64,000 bases of DNA from Desulfopila aestuarii DSM 18488. GTDB taxonomy: Bacteria > Desulfobacterota > Desulfobulbia > Desulfobulbales > Desulfocapsaceae. Location: assembly GCF_900143695.1 (NCBI RefSeq), contig NZ_FRFE01000005.1:1-64000 (forward strand). Direction: 5' to 3'. The stretch's first letter is position 1. Every line of letters begins with the position of its first letter. The position numbers and the translations under genes were made by a program. The notes beneath the pieces are model-generated. The model was not told the origin of the DNA and did no database searches. It saw only the letters and a list, made by a program, of their open reading frames with translations. Below are positions 17,379-26,917 of this stretch, one piece after another.

Positions 17379-19541
17379 ATGAACATTCTTCTTCGTTTTT
17401 TTCCTTTCTTGTCCTGGTTTAAGGAATATGATATCGGCAAATTCAAAATCGATCTGCTTGCCGGTATAACTGTCGCTCTCGTCCTTATCCCCCAGTCCAT
17501 GGCCTACGCCCAATTGGCAGGACTACCCGCATATTACGGTCTGTATGCCGCATTTCTTCCCCCCATGGTTGCCGCCCTGTTCGGCTCCAGTCGCCAGCTT
17601 GCAACTGGTCCGGTTGCTGTTGTATCACTCATGTCGGCTGCGTCCCTCAGCCCACTTGCGACTGCTGGGTCCGCTGAATTTATTGCCTATTCTGTAGCGT
17701 TAGCCCTGACCGTCGGAATTTTTCAGTTCTCACTGGGTGTATTGCGTCTTGGCCTGGTGGTAAACTTTCTTTCTCATCCGGTTGTCAACGGCTTCACCAA
17801 CGCTGCGGCAATCATTATCGCCTCGTCACAATTCTCCAAATTTTTCGGAGTAGACGTTGATTCTGCTGCCCATCATTATGAAACAATGGTGCGAGTGGCC
17901 CAGGCTGCTATTGATTTCACCCACTTCCCAACCCTGATATATGGTGTGGTGGCGGTGACAATCATGGTTACGCTGAAAAAGATCAACCCCCGCATTCCGA
18001 ATGTATTGGTTGCCGTAGCCTTGACCACTGTCGTTTCCTATTTCACCGGGTATAACAATGACAAGTATGTCGATATTTCTGCCATTCAGCTACCCGGACT
18101 TTCAGAAAAAATATCGGAGTTTAACGCAACTGTCGAACACATAAAAACACTCGGTGAACAACGCAAAGACATCGGTCTGAAAGTCGATGAAGAAAAACAA
18201 CGTCAAGCCAACGGTCACGGTAAATCGGTCGAGCTGATCAAACTCCAAGGTGATGTCGCGATTCTAACCCTGGAGATGGACGAACTAGCAGGAAAGGTCG
18301 GAACAATCCGTCACGAACTACGCCACATGAAATTTGAGGCCGTTGAGGACAACGACACCCATACCTTCTACCCAAAGGAAGCAATTCCTGAAGGTGTTGC
18401 AACAGATAATACCACATGGCGCATTAAAGTCGGCAACAACACCCTTGATACTGCCAAGCTACGAATGGTAGGTGGCGGAGCTATTGTCGGTAAAATCCCA
18501 GAAGGGTTGCCAACCTTGGTATTGCCAAGCTTAAGCTCCAAAACTTTTTTCAAATTGCTGCCCACGGCAATTATCATTTCTCTGTTAGGCTTTATGGAAG
18601 CCATTGCCATCGCCAAAGCCATGGCCGCCCAAACCGGACAAAAACTTGATCCGAACCAAGAACTTATAGGTCAGGGACTTGGCAACATCATTGGCTCCAT
18701 CGGCTCAAGCTATGCTGTTTCAGGTTCGTTCTCCCGTTCGGCGGTAAACCTCCAGGCTGGCGCCGTATCAGGAATATCCTCGGTTGTCACCTCCATTATG
18801 GTGGTCATTACCTTGCTGTTCTTTACCCCGCTGCTGTATCATCTGCCCCAGGCTGTTCTCGCTGCCGTTATCATGATGGCGGTTATCGGGCTGGTCAACG
18901 TTAAAGGCTTCATCCACGCCTGGAAAGCACAGTGGTATGATGGCGCCATTTCCATTCTCAGCTTTGTCGTTACCCTCTACTTTGCACCGCATCTTGATAA
19001 AGGCATCATGGTAGGTGTAGCCCTGTCCATGACCGTTTTCCTTTACAAATCCATGCGGCCAGTAGTCGCAAGCCTCTCACTGAGTGAGGAAAAGGTTTTG
19101 AAAAGTGCCGAGCACTATCGCCTGAAAGGCTGCAGACACATTTCAGTAGTCCGTTTTGACGGAGCGCTGTTCTTCGCCAATGCCAGCTACCTTGATGAGC
19201 AGGTGCTGAAATTCCGCAATGAGCAACCCGACCTCCGTTATATTCTTCTGGACGCCCGGGGTATTAACGATATGGACGCTTCAGGTGAAGAAGCCCTGGA
19301 AATGTTGGTAAAACGGGTCCGCAGTGCCGGATTGGGCTTTGCAATGTGTGGCATAAAAGGCCACATTATCAATGTAATGGAAAGAACCGGTCTCATGGCC
19401 AAGATTGGTGACGATGAGATCTTTGCCGACAGCAAAGCGGCAGTGGCGGCCCTGATCGACAGGGTGCATACCAATACGGATCTTCCACAGAAAGGCTGCA
19501 AAAACTGTCCGCTGACGCAGTATATTCCTGCTGAAAAGTAA
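17379..19541 (+). CDS. SulP-family anion transporter with periplasmic coiled-coil insertion and STAS domain
   Basis: SulP proteins move sulfate, bicarbonate or related anions across the inner membrane. The 720-residue product has the N-terminal signature DLLAGITVALVLIPQSMAYAQLAGLP-like segment, about 12-14 membrane spans, the VGKIPEGLP motif (about 370-378) and a C-terminal STAS domain (about 580-700, with LDARGINDMDASGEEAL). Residues about 226-362 are an extra, charged, largely helical insertion with heptad character between the seventh span and the VGKIP motif; topology puts it in the periplasm. The tail carries CKNCP. Substrate is unknown. Start ATG has only weak GAG upstream; the leader may regulate it. 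Confidence 0.92.
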   Translation: MNILLRFFPFLSWFKEYDIGKFKIDLLAGITVALVLIPQSMAYAQLAGLPAYYGLYAAFLPPMVAALFGSSRQLATGPVAVVSLMSAASLSPLATAGSAEFIAYSVALALTVGIFQFSLGVLRLGLVVNFLSHPVVNGFTNAAAIIIASSQFSKFFGVDVDSAAHHYETMVRVAQAAIDFTHFPTLIYGVVAVTIMVTLKKINPRIPNVLVAVALTTVVSYFTGYNNDKYVDISAIQLPGLSEKISEFNATVEHIKTLGEQRKDIGLKVDEEKQRQANGHGKSVELIKLQGDVAILTLEMDELAGKVGTIRHELRHMKFEAVEDNDTHTFYPKEAIPEGVATDNTTWRIKVGNNTLDTAKLRMVGGGAIVGKIPEGLPTLVLPSLSSKTFFKLLPTAIIISLLGFMEAIAIAKAMAAQTGQKLDPNQELIGQGLGNIIGSIGSSYAVSGSFSRSAVNLQAGAVSGISSVVTSIMVVITLLFFTPLLYHLPQAVLAAVIMMAVIGLVNVKGFIHAWKAQWYDGAISILSFVVTLYFAPHLDKGIMVGVALSMTVFLYKSMRPVVASLSLSEEKVLKSAEHYRLKGCRHISVVRFDGALFFANASYLDEQVLKFRNEQPDLRYILLDARGINDMDASGEEALEMLVKRVRSAGLGFAMCGIKGHIINVMERTGLMAKIGDDEIFADSKAAVAALIDRVHTNTDLPQKGCKNCPLTQYIPAEK

Positions 19542-19562
19542 GCCAACCCTTTCACCCATCCA

Positions 19563-19600
19563 CCGCCATATCACTTCTGAAACACGAAGTGATATGGCGG
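19563..19600. terminator. Hairpin after the SulP gene (15-bp stem)
   Basis: CCGCCATATCACTTC (19563-19577) and GAAGTGATATGGCGG (19586-19600) form a perfect stem with an eight-base loop, 21 bases after the stop. The following bases are CCACTTCTTGTCTTG, only moderately T-rich, so termination is likely but not classic. Confidence 0.65.
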
Positions 19601-19675
19601 CCACTTCTTGTCTTGATCGAGCCATGCTGGTATAGTAATAATAGTTTTCGGCATGCGCAGGCATGACAAGCTCTC

Positions 19676-21565
19676 GTGTTTCGACCTCCGTTTTCCTACT
19701 CCTCTCTCACCTCATATCTGGCATTCACCTTGACAGTTGCACATAAACATCTAGAGTCAGGCGCCACCAACCTGCTACCATTACCTGTTTCATGGGCAGA
19801 GTGCCGTTCCCGTGGCTGGGATTTTCTTGACATCCTGCTGGTAACCGGTGATGCCTACATTGACCATCCTTCATTCGGTGTTGCTCTTATCGGTCGCCTG
19901 CTTGAACATCACGGCTACCGGGTTGCCATCCTGGCACAACCGCGATACGACAGTTCTCGTGACTTTCTCGACTTCCCTGCTCCCCGCCTCTTCTGCGGCA
20001 TTACCGGGGGAAATCTCGATTCCATTGTAGCAAATTACACCGGAAATGGAAAAGTTCGGGAAACTGACGCCTATTCACCAAAAGGCAATCCCTGGAGATC
20101 GTCTGACCATAACAAAAACAATCGATACCGACCCGACCGCGCCAGCCTGATATATGCCAACCTTGCCCGGTCCGCCTTCAAAGATACCCCAATTATCCTT
20201 GGCGGAGTCGAAGCGTCACTTCGCCGTTTTGTTCATTACGACTACAAACAAAATAAACTGCGAGCATCCCTGCTGGCCGATGCCAAGGCCGATCTGCTCA
20301 TTTATGGCATGGCTGAACAGGCAGTGCTGTCCACAGCAGAAAAGTGTAAGAACGGGGAACCTCTTAATGCCATTCCCGGTACATGTGAGAGACTGACTGA
20401 CAGTCAACTACAAGAAAGATACCCTCATTACTGTGCTGAAGATAGCAACCAGGATTTTCTCATTTTGCCTTCTTTTGCCGATATCCATTCGAATAAGGAG
20501 TTGTTTCTTAAAGCTGAACTTGCAATCGACATCCATTCCCGTGCCACATCCAACAAGGTAATTCTGCAGAGGCAACAGCACCACTGGGTCGTCCAGCATC
20601 AGGCCTCGCCTACCCTCACCATAGAGGCACTCGATAGTCTGTACGAGTTTCCCTATACACGAAAGCCGCACCCTTCCACACCAGATGTTCCTGCGTATGC
20701 GATGATCAAGGACTCGGTGACCATTGTTCGCGGGTGCTCCGGGAATTGCTCATTTTGCGCGATTACCAGACATCAGGGAGCCGCGATCCAAAGCCGATCA
20801 AACGATTCAATCCTTCGCGAATGTACTCTCTTGGCCAGGCAGGACGATTTTCAAGGGACTATAAGCGACCTTGGCGGTCCCACCGCTAATCTGTTTGCTA
20901 CCTCGTGTGCCATCGGCACCTGCGCCAAAAAAGATTGCCTTTACCCAACACTCTGTAAACACCTGCGCATTGATGAACAACGTTTTATAAATCTATTGAA
21001 AAATGTCTCAGCCATTGATTCCGTCCGTCACGTGTTCATCTCGTCGGGTCTTCGCATGGAACTCTTGCTCAACACTCCCTCGCTTCTGGAAAAAATCATT
21101 ACGCACCATACCCCAGGAGCCATGAAAATTGCACCGGAACATACCAGCGACGAGGTGCTTACCCTCATGCATAAGGAGTCACATTCTCTTCTCAAACGTT
21201 TTGTCGAGAAGTGCCGGAAAATCAGCTCAGGAAAAAGAGGCAAAACACTCCAACTGGTCCCCTACGTAATCAGTGCTCATCCTGGCTGCACAGAACGTCA
21301 TGCCAAACAACTCGCTGAAGATATGGCCGCATTGAAGCTGAGAATTTCCAAGTTTCAGGATTTCACCCCCACACCCGGAACAATCTCAACGGCAATGTAT
21401 GTTGCTGGACAAGATAGAGATGGCAAGAAGATCTTTGTGCCGAGAAACAATGAGGAGCGAATGCGACAGCGTAGAATAATTGAGGAGCGATTTCTGAATC
21501 GCGGTAGGCAGGAAGAGAAATCAGTTCACATAAAGGTGGGAAAAAACCAGAAAATTCAAAAATGA
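19676..21565 (+). CDS. YgiQ-family radical SAM protein
   Basis: A 629-residue member of the YgiQ/UPF0313 family. The N-terminal cobalamin-like domain has DILLVTGDAYIDHPSFG, and the radical-SAM core holds the iron-sulfur motif RGCSGNCSFC (C-x3-C-x2-C) around residue 355. Its C-terminal segment KFQDFTPTPGTISTAMY is also diagnostic. The molecular reaction is unknown. The family usually begins about 40 residues later, at a stretch like LPVSWAECRSRGWD here, so the first 35 residues may be untranslated; no clear ribosome binding site decides the start. Confidence 0.9.
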   Translation: MFRPPFSYSSLTSYLAFTLTVAHKHLESGATNLLPLPVSWAECRSRGWDFLDILLVTGDAYIDHPSFGVALIGRLLEHHGYRVAILAQPRYDSSRDFLDFPAPRLFCGITGGNLDSIVANYTGNGKVRETDAYSPKGNPWRSSDHNKNNRYRPDRASLIYANLARSAFKDTPIILGGVEASLRRFVHYDYKQNKLRASLLADAKADLLIYGMAEQAVLSTAEKCKNGEPLNAIPGTCERLTDSQLQERYPHYCAEDSNQDFLILPSFADIHSNKELFLKAELAIDIHSRATSNKVILQRQQHHWVVQHQASPTLTIEALDSLYEFPYTRKPHPSTPDVPAYAMIKDSVTIVRGCSGNCSFCAITRHQGAAIQSRSNDSILRECTLLARQDDFQGTISDLGGPTANLFATSCAIGTCAKKDCLYPTLCKHLRIDEQRFINLLKNVSAIDSVRHVFISSGLRMELLLNTPSLLEKIITHHTPGAMKIAPEHTSDEVLTLMHKESHSLLKRFVEKCRKISSGKRGKTLQLVPYVISAHPGCTERHAKQLAEDMAALKLRISKFQDFTPTPGTISTAMYVAGQDRDGKKIFVPRNNEERMRQRRIIEERFLNRGRQEEKSVHIKVGKNQKIQK

Positions 21566-21692
21566 AAAAAAGTAGTTCTCAGTCCAGTTTTCCATACCCA
21601 ATGAAGTCACGTGACATTCGAAAGTCGTGGCTCAGTTTATTGTCGCACAGGTTTTCTGGACACAGTTTTTGCGTGTATTGTAAAGAAGATGT

Positions 21693-22598
21693 TCATTTCC
21701 TCGCATTGGAACTGTAATACTTGCCGTAATAGCTTCCATACGGATCAAACATCTTCTTTTTGAAGTACCCCTGTTTATGGCCATTGAAGACAATTCCCAG
21801 AATTTTGTCCGGACCGATATTTTCAACCATTCTCCTGAGTCTGGCTTTATCAGATTTTCCGGATCCTATAACGAGAACAACCCCATCAACATTTTTGGCT
21901 AGGACCATCGTTTCGGAAGCAATCTGGAACGGCGCACTGTCGAAAATAATAAATCTGTCACTATATCTACCTGACAACTCGTTTACAAGTCGACTCATTC
22001 GTACGGAAGTTAGAAGTTCTGCCGGGTTCTGCGGCGGCGTACCGCTGGGCAGAAGTGATAACTTATCAACGGATGTTCTGCAGATAAGTTCCGCCAACTC
22101 AGAATCCCCCTGAAGATATTCTGCCAGCCCTCGTGTATATTCAGCCCCCATCCCCAATAATCCCAGAAGACTTGGCCGACGCAGGTCACAATCGACTAGC
22201 AGGGCATGCTGATCAAGTCCTCGGGCGATCGCCACAGCCAGATTGATGGAGACAAAGCTCTTCCCTTCTTCCGGAGAGCTAGAAGATATCATAATCGTCC
22301 GTGGACGGGCTTTACCATCTTTGGGGAACAGAATCTTAGAACGCAATACCTTAAACGATTCGGCTACTGGTCCAACGCTGTCAAGGACCATCTGTATTCG
22401 TTCATTCCATGGCCCAGACTGCAACGGCTGGGAGGCATCAACAGCAGGAGCCCTCTTATTCGTAACCGTGTAGGTCGACTCCTGATATGAGGATGGTTCT
22501 TCAGCAGCCACAACCTCATCGTCCCTTCTCACCTCAACCGGGGCATGATCAGGAAGCTCAACACCAGCTTTTTTTAGCGCATCAGCAATATTTCCCAT
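21693..22598 (-). CDS. Exopolysaccharide tyrosine autokinase (CpsD/XrtA-associated type)
   Basis: A 301-residue BY-kinase. The Walker A motif SSSSPEEGKS (about 105-114) and Walker A' LLVDCDLRRPS (about 133-143) are present, followed by the Walker B-like FIIFDSAPF. The tail holds a tyrosine cluster (DPYGSYYGKYY) for autophosphorylation. The protein has no membrane part and would be switched by the neighbouring Wzz-like protein (22691-24241). GGAG four bases before ATG 22598 favours this start over the TTG three codons upstream. The pair controls polymer length and export of exopolysaccharide. Confidence 0.92.
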   Translation of the reverse strand: MGNIADALKKAGVELPDHAPVEVRRDDEVVAAEEPSSYQESTYTVTNKRAPAVDASQPLQSGPWNERIQMVLDSVGPVAESFKVLRSKILFPKDGKARPRTIMISSSSPEEGKSFVSINLAVAIARGLDQHALLVDCDLRRPSLLGLLGMGAEYTRGLAEYLQGDSELAELICRTSVDKLSLLPSGTPPQNPAELLTSVRMSRLVNELSGRYSDRFIIFDSAPFQIASETMVLAKNVDGVVLVIGSGKSDKARLRRMVENIGPDKILGIVFNGHKQGYFKKKMFDPYGSYYGKYYSSNARK

Positions 22599-22690
22599 AC
22601 ACTCCAACTTCTTAGTCAGCTCTAAACTATCTAAAATTCGTTACCAACAACGCCACATCAGTCAATGGGGCTGTATTAAAAATCGAGCGA

Positions 22691-24241
22691 TCAGAAGACG
22701 ATTTTTCCCCGACTCCAGGCATACCAGAAAAGGCCTATCACCAGAACCACACCTGTCAATAGCACCAAGATTACGCCACCAGAAAGATATAGCTTTTTTC
22801 TCTTCTCTGTCGGAATTTCGACGAATTCAATGGTACTGAGCAGCGGAATGCCAAGAAACAGTTCAGCCTCTTCCGGGTCGCGAAAAGAACCATCGAGAAA
22901 ATCAATGGCAAGAATAACAGCGACACCAGCAGCCATAGCTCCGGCAACGGCAACCGCCATGATTTTCAGGAAATCCGGCTTCGTCGGTTTCTCCGGAAAG
23001 CGGGCAGGGTCGACGATTTTAAACTGGCTTCCTTTTTGCCGTCGCTCAAGATTCAGCATGGATTTTGCCTGTAAATCCTGGGAGATGAGGTGATCATAGT
23101 GGCTTTTCAGTTGTCCGTATTCTCTGGTGAGAGCTGACCATTCAGCCTCTCGGACAGGAGTTGCGGCCACCCACTCCTCATATTTTTTAATGCTTTCGCT
23201 CATCTGCTTTTTCTCAAGCTCAATCGTCTCAATATCGATATTGATCTTATCCAATTGTGACTGCAACTGCGTTAGGTCCTTATCAGCAAGCGGTGCACTT
23301 CTCCCGGCAACGACTCGTCGCTGAGGGGTATCAGCTCCTTCAGCCTCAAGTTTTTCGATAATTTTCCGTACCCTTTTCACTTCAGGGTGACTTTCGGTGT
23401 GCGTTACCAGTAGCAATTCAAGATTGCGACGCATTTTCTGTAACTGTTCATAGCTTGGGTGTCGAGTAACACTACTTACTGTTGCCCCATTTCCTGCCAC
23501 ACCTAATGCTTTTTTCCGTAAAGCAATCTGTTCCTGAACAAGAACCCGTGTGCGCTCCAACTCAAGGATACTCACCTGCACCGCCTGATACTGTTCCTGG
23601 AGTGCAGTCAAACGAGAAAGATTTGCCTGGCGCTGATCAGGCATCTCATTGTAATGTTTGAGTTTATAATCCCGCATGGTCGCTTCTTTCCGATCCATGG
23701 TCATTTTCGCCATTTCCAGCTCATTACTGGTGTACGACGAGGTCTCGACAGCCCGCTCCTCACGATATTTCAGGTTTTCTTCAATGAACTTTGCCGCCAG
23801 ATCGTTAGCAACTTTTACAACCGTGGAAGGATCCCCACCACTAAAGGTAATAGTAAAAATGTCGCCTCTTCGCGAAGGCTGCACATCAATATTCTTCCTC
23901 ATTATCTCAATAACATCTTCAATAGGAAGTTTTTCCCTGGCTTCTTTATAGAGGTCAAACCGGGATATCATCTCCTCTAGATTGGTTCTCGAAGTGACAA
24001 TCTGGGAAAGGGTACTCACCGTATCCTGAATTCGCGCGGTGAGATCCGGAGCCATTTTGTTGGGATTAACACTCTGTTGCTGGTAACTGAGCAAACAGGA
24101 TGCGTCATAAACCTTGGGGGTAATAATGTAGTAGACTAGCCCGGCCGGCAATGCTATAAGGAGCAACACGATTAGCAGAACCCTCCAGCGATATAGAAGG
24201 TCCACATATTTTTTCAGCAAAAGACTCTGTTGTTTATCCAT
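22691..24241 (-). CDS. Polysaccharide chain-length determinant (Wzz/GNVR type)
   Basis: A 516-residue inner-membrane protein with a membrane segment at each end (about 18-40, and 482-505) and a long periplasmic coiled-coil between (about 150-430). The N-terminal Wzz domain (KVYDASCLLSYQQQ) and a C-terminal segment rich in GNVR-type features (EAEWSALTREYGQLKSHYDHL) fit the XrtA-system chain-length family. The gene is directly upstream of the autokinase on the same strand, as usual for a co-polymerase pair. No good ribosome binding site precedes ATG 24241. Confidence 0.9.
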   Translation of the reverse strand: MDKQQSLLLKKYVDLLYRWRVLLIVLLLIALPAGLVYYIITPKVYDASCLLSYQQQSVNPNKMAPDLTARIQDTVSTLSQIVTSRTNLEEMISRFDLYKEAREKLPIEDVIEIMRKNIDVQPSRRGDIFTITFSGGDPSTVVKVANDLAAKFIEENLKYREERAVETSSYTSNELEMAKMTMDRKEATMRDYKLKHYNEMPDQRQANLSRLTALQEQYQAVQVSILELERTRVLVQEQIALRKKALGVAGNGATVSSVTRHPSYEQLQKMRRNLELLLVTHTESHPEVKRVRKIIEKLEAEGADTPQRRVVAGRSAPLADKDLTQLQSQLDKINIDIETIELEKKQMSESIKKYEEWVAATPVREAEWSALTREYGQLKSHYDHLISQDLQAKSMLNLERRQKGSQFKIVDPARFPEKPTKPDFLKIMAVAVAGAMAAGVAVILAIDFLDGSFRDPEEAELFLGIPLLSTIEFVEIPTEKRKKLYLSGGVILVLLTGVVLVIGLFWYAWSRGKIVF

Positions 24242-24287
24242 TGAAGAAGTATCAGCAAAAAAGAATCTATGAGATCATCCCTGCGTT

Positions 24288-24319
24288 TCAGAAATCAGTT
24301 GTTTAGGACTGATTTCTGA
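24288..24319. terminator. Hairpin between epmA and the Wzz-like gene
   Basis: TCAGAAATCAG (24288-24298) and CTGATTTCTGA (24309-24319) form a perfect 11-bp stem with a ten-base loop. It follows the epmA stop on the minus strand, so it could end the efp-epmA transcript; T-run is absent. Confidence 0.5.
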
Positions 24320-24390
24320 CGCGTGTATAAATGTCATCTGTTGTTTTTACAGATTACAATGCAATTCGACAAGTTAGCATAGCACGTTTT

Positions 24391-25311
24391 TCAAAAGTCA
24401 GCAGGATTAAACGACACTACGTTATGAATTGTTTCTTTTGCTAAAAGCAACATGAGCAGCCTGTCAATACCGAAAGCAATACCTGCTGCACCGTTCAATA
24501 AACCGAGATCACCTAAGAACCGCTCTGGCATTACCTGTTCTCGTCCCTGTGTTCGTCGAATGACCTCGATTTCTGTGACAAACCTCCGCCGCTGTTCTCC
24601 GGCGTCGGTCAGTTCAGTAAATCCGTTAGCCAGCTCGACTCCGGATAGATATAACTCAAAGCGTTCAGCAACCTCCGGCCTATTCAGATCAACCTTGGCA
24701 AGCGAGGCCAGCTCGTGCGGATAATCCACAAGAAAGAATGGACCTTTTTTTCCGAGCTCTGGCTCGACAAATTCAACCAGCATTTCCTCAAATATTTCCT
24801 GCTGCAGTGCCTCAGCTACAGAAACAGGGGCAAAACGGTCAAACGCCTCTGCTACTGTCATCCGGTCGGCCGGTGCTGATAACAGTCGCAAGGCCTCCGC
24901 CACAGCATCATTTTGATCACATACCTCAGGAAACTGATCAGCAAACCTCCATACAACATATTGCAACAACTCTTCACAGTCCAGCATCAAATGACGGTAA
25001 TTTGCGTCGATACGATACCATTCAAGCATTATGAACTCTTCCAGATGATTTTTGCCAAGCTCATCTTTACGAAAACATGGGCAGATCTGGAAGATCTTTT
25101 GGCAACCGGCAGCCAGCAAGCGCTTCATGCACAGTTCTGGAGAAGTCTGCAGATACTGGCCGTCGGCCATAATGGGGACGATGTTGCATTCCGGGATGAT
25201 CACCGGCTGACGTATCGGGGTGTCCACTTCAAGGAAATCGCGCTGGGAAAAAAAATCCCTGATAAAGCGAAAAAGGGCCGCACGAATGTGCAGCCCTTGA
25301 AGATCAAGCAT
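24391..25311 (-). CDS. epmA: EF-P--(R)-beta-lysine ligase EpmA (GenX/PoxA)
   Basis: A 306-residue class II lysyl-tRNA-synthetase-like enzyme without the tRNA anticodon domain. It has the class II motifs FLEVDTPIRQP (motif 1), FRKDELGKNHLEEFIMLEWYR (motif 2 region) and GIAFGIDRLLML (motif 3). EpmA attaches (R)-beta-lysine to a lysine of EF-P. It follows efp by four bases. Length is close to the E. coli enzyme. Confidence 0.94.
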   Translation of the reverse strand: MLDLQGLHIRAALFRFIRDFFSQRDFLEVDTPIRQPVIIPECNIVPIMADGQYLQTSPELCMKRLLAAGCQKIFQICPCFRKDELGKNHLEEFIMLEWYRIDANYRHLMLDCEELLQYVVWRFADQFPEVCDQNDAVAEALRLLSAPADRMTVAEAFDRFAPVSVAEALQQEIFEEMLVEFVEPELGKKGPFFLVDYPHELASLAKVDLNRPEVAERFELYLSGVELANGFTELTDAGEQRRRFVTEIEVIRRTQGREQVMPERFLGDLGLLNGAAGIAFGIDRLLMLLLAKETIHNVVSFNPADF

Positions 25312-25315
25312 CGGT

Positions 25316-25879
25316 CTACTCTTTAACCCGGGTCACATATTCCCCGGTCCGGGTGTCGATCTGGATTTTGTCGCCTTCGTCTACAAACGGTGGAACCTGC
25401 AGCTGATATCCGGTTTCAACAGTGACTGGCTTGGTGTCGGTGCCCGAAGTATCGCCTTTGGCCCATGGATCAGCCTGGGTTACCGTCAGGTTGACAAATA
25501 TGGGCAGGCTGACATCGATTGGACGATCATCAAAAAACAGCACCTCAAGTTCCATGTTGTCCATGAGGAAATTGATGTTGTCACCAAGCTGCTCTGCTGT
25601 AATGAAGAGCTGCTCATAATTCTCGGTATCCATAAAATGATACTCGTCGTCCTGGTGATAGAGGTACTGCATCTTGCGCTCTTCCAGATTGGCCTTCTCA
25701 AACTTATCGCCGGAACGATAGGTTTTTGAGAACTGGTTGCCGGTAATCATGTTCCGCATTCTGCAGCGGTAGAGCGCCTGCCCCTTGCCAGGCTTAGAAA
25801 ATTCAAATTCAGTAATAATATACGGGCTACCGTCAATCTGTAATTTGAGCCCTTTACGCAGATCCGAAGCACTAAACAT
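25316..25879 (-). CDS. efp: Elongation factor P
   Basis: EF-P relieves ribosome stalling at polyproline. The 187-residue protein has three beta domains and the loop SKPGKGQA with the lysine (Lys32-34 region) that is modified by EpmA. I use ATG 25879, preceded by GGAGAAATCAT; the open frame extends to 26095 but that extension has no EF-P homology and lies in the promoter region. epmA is directly downstream, in keeping with beta-lysylation. epmB, which makes the beta-lysine, is not in the window. Confidence 0.97.
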   Translation of the reverse strand: MFSASDLRKGLKLQIDGSPYIITEFEFSKPGKGQALYRCRMRNMITGNQFSKTYRSGDKFEKANLEERKMQYLYHQDDEYHFMDTENYEQLFITAEQLGDNINFLMDNMELEVLFFDDRPIDVSLPIFVNLTVTQADPWAKGDTSGTDTKPVTVETGYQLQVPPFVDEGDKIQIDTRTGEYVTRVKE

Positions 25880-26286
25880 ATGATTTCTCCATAACTGTCG
25901 GCCAAACCGAAGCAATAGTTGTACTAGAAAATACTCCCCTAACCAGGGAGCAACGCAGCCGGGAGACACACATGCGTCGCGACTGAAAGTGGATAAGGAA
26001 GCCATATAGTATACCTTCCCTCCTCCTTTCTTGGCAAGTCCAAAAAATTCCGTCCCGATTTTCCTGTCAAGTGATTTTTCATTTTTTCCAGCCACTCGCG
26101 ACCGATTTACATTATACCCATTTCTTTTCCCCGCCTTTTCATTTCCGCTCTGGTATACTATTCAGTTAGCAAGAGGAAGTCACATCACCAATCCAGTAGC
26201 GAAAAAACGACTCTGCTCTCTTTCCTCGGATTACTTGACGGTAATTTCCTCCACCTATTGAATATTTACATTACGCAACAACGGTC
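25880..26286. other. Divergent intergenic region efp / phosphodiesterase
   Basis: The region holds the efp promoter (26008-26037) and, on the plus strand, a weak candidate TTGACG (26235-26240) with TTGAAT 17 bases later (26258-26263) for the phosphodiesterase. I see no gene in it. Confidence 0.45.
26008..26037 (-). promoter_or_regulatory. Predicted sigma70 promoter of efp-epmA
   Basis: On the minus strand TTGCCA (26032-26037), an 18-base spacer and TATACT (26008-26013) make a good promoter match, about 130 bases upstream of the efp ATG. Confidence 0.55.
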
Positions 26287-26784
26287 ATGACGAGTATAGG
26301 CATTTTGTCAGATACCCATCTGGTTTCCTGTGACAACGATTTTCTCCACCGAATTACCCACGCCTTTAACGGCTGCGACATTATCATTCACGCCGGCGAT
26401 CTGACCGATGTTGCCATCCTGAAGGCATTCTCCGGCAAAAATGTCTACGCAGTCCATGGCAATATGTGCAATCTAACTACTCAGAAGGCTTTACCGGAAT
26501 ATCGTACGCTCATTCAGGACGGATACACTATAGGTATCTGCCATGGCGCCGGCAACCGCCACAATATAGAGGACAGGATGTTCACTCTCTTTCCTCAGGC
26601 CGACTGTATAGTATACGGGCACACCCACCTTGCCGTCTGCCATACAGTCGGCACGACACTCTTTATCAATCCAGGCAGCTTCCAGTCGACAGGCCGTTAT
26701 GGTGCACAAGGGACGTATGGTATCCTGCAGATAAACGATGATGGGCTGCATGGCGCAATCCATGAATTGCCCTGGACATCATGA
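26287..26784 (+). CDS. Metallophosphoesterase, YfcE/MJ0936 family
   Basis: A 165-residue protein carrying the metal-binding motifs of calcineurin-like phosphodiesterases: SDTH (residues 8-11), HAGD (36-39), HGN (about 58-60), CHG (about 83-85) and GHTH (about 110-113). The family hydrolyses phosphodiester substrates such as bis-p-nitrophenyl phosphate in vitro; the natural substrate is not known. It stands alone, divergent from efp. Confidence 0.9.
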   Translation: MTSIGILSDTHLVSCDNDFLHRITHAFNGCDIIIHAGDLTDVAILKAFSGKNVYAVHGNMCNLTTQKALPEYRTLIQDGYTIGICHGAGNRHNIEDRMFTLFPQADCIVYGHTHLAVCHTVGTTLFINPGSFQSTGRYGAQGTYGILQINDDGLHGAIHELPWTS

Positions 26785-26917
26785 TCCATCGGACAAGCGC
26801 ATTATGCCGGGCCCAAACGGTCCTGTTTATCTTTTCTCCACGGCAATTTTCCTTTCGGCCTGACGTGATCACACCCACCAGTGAACAACAGGTATTATTC
26901 ATATATCAAAACCAACT

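Noticed and set aside
25880-26095. N-terminal extension of EF-P
   Set aside because: The extension precedes a well-placed GGAG and ATG and covers the promoter; EF-P proteins do not have it.
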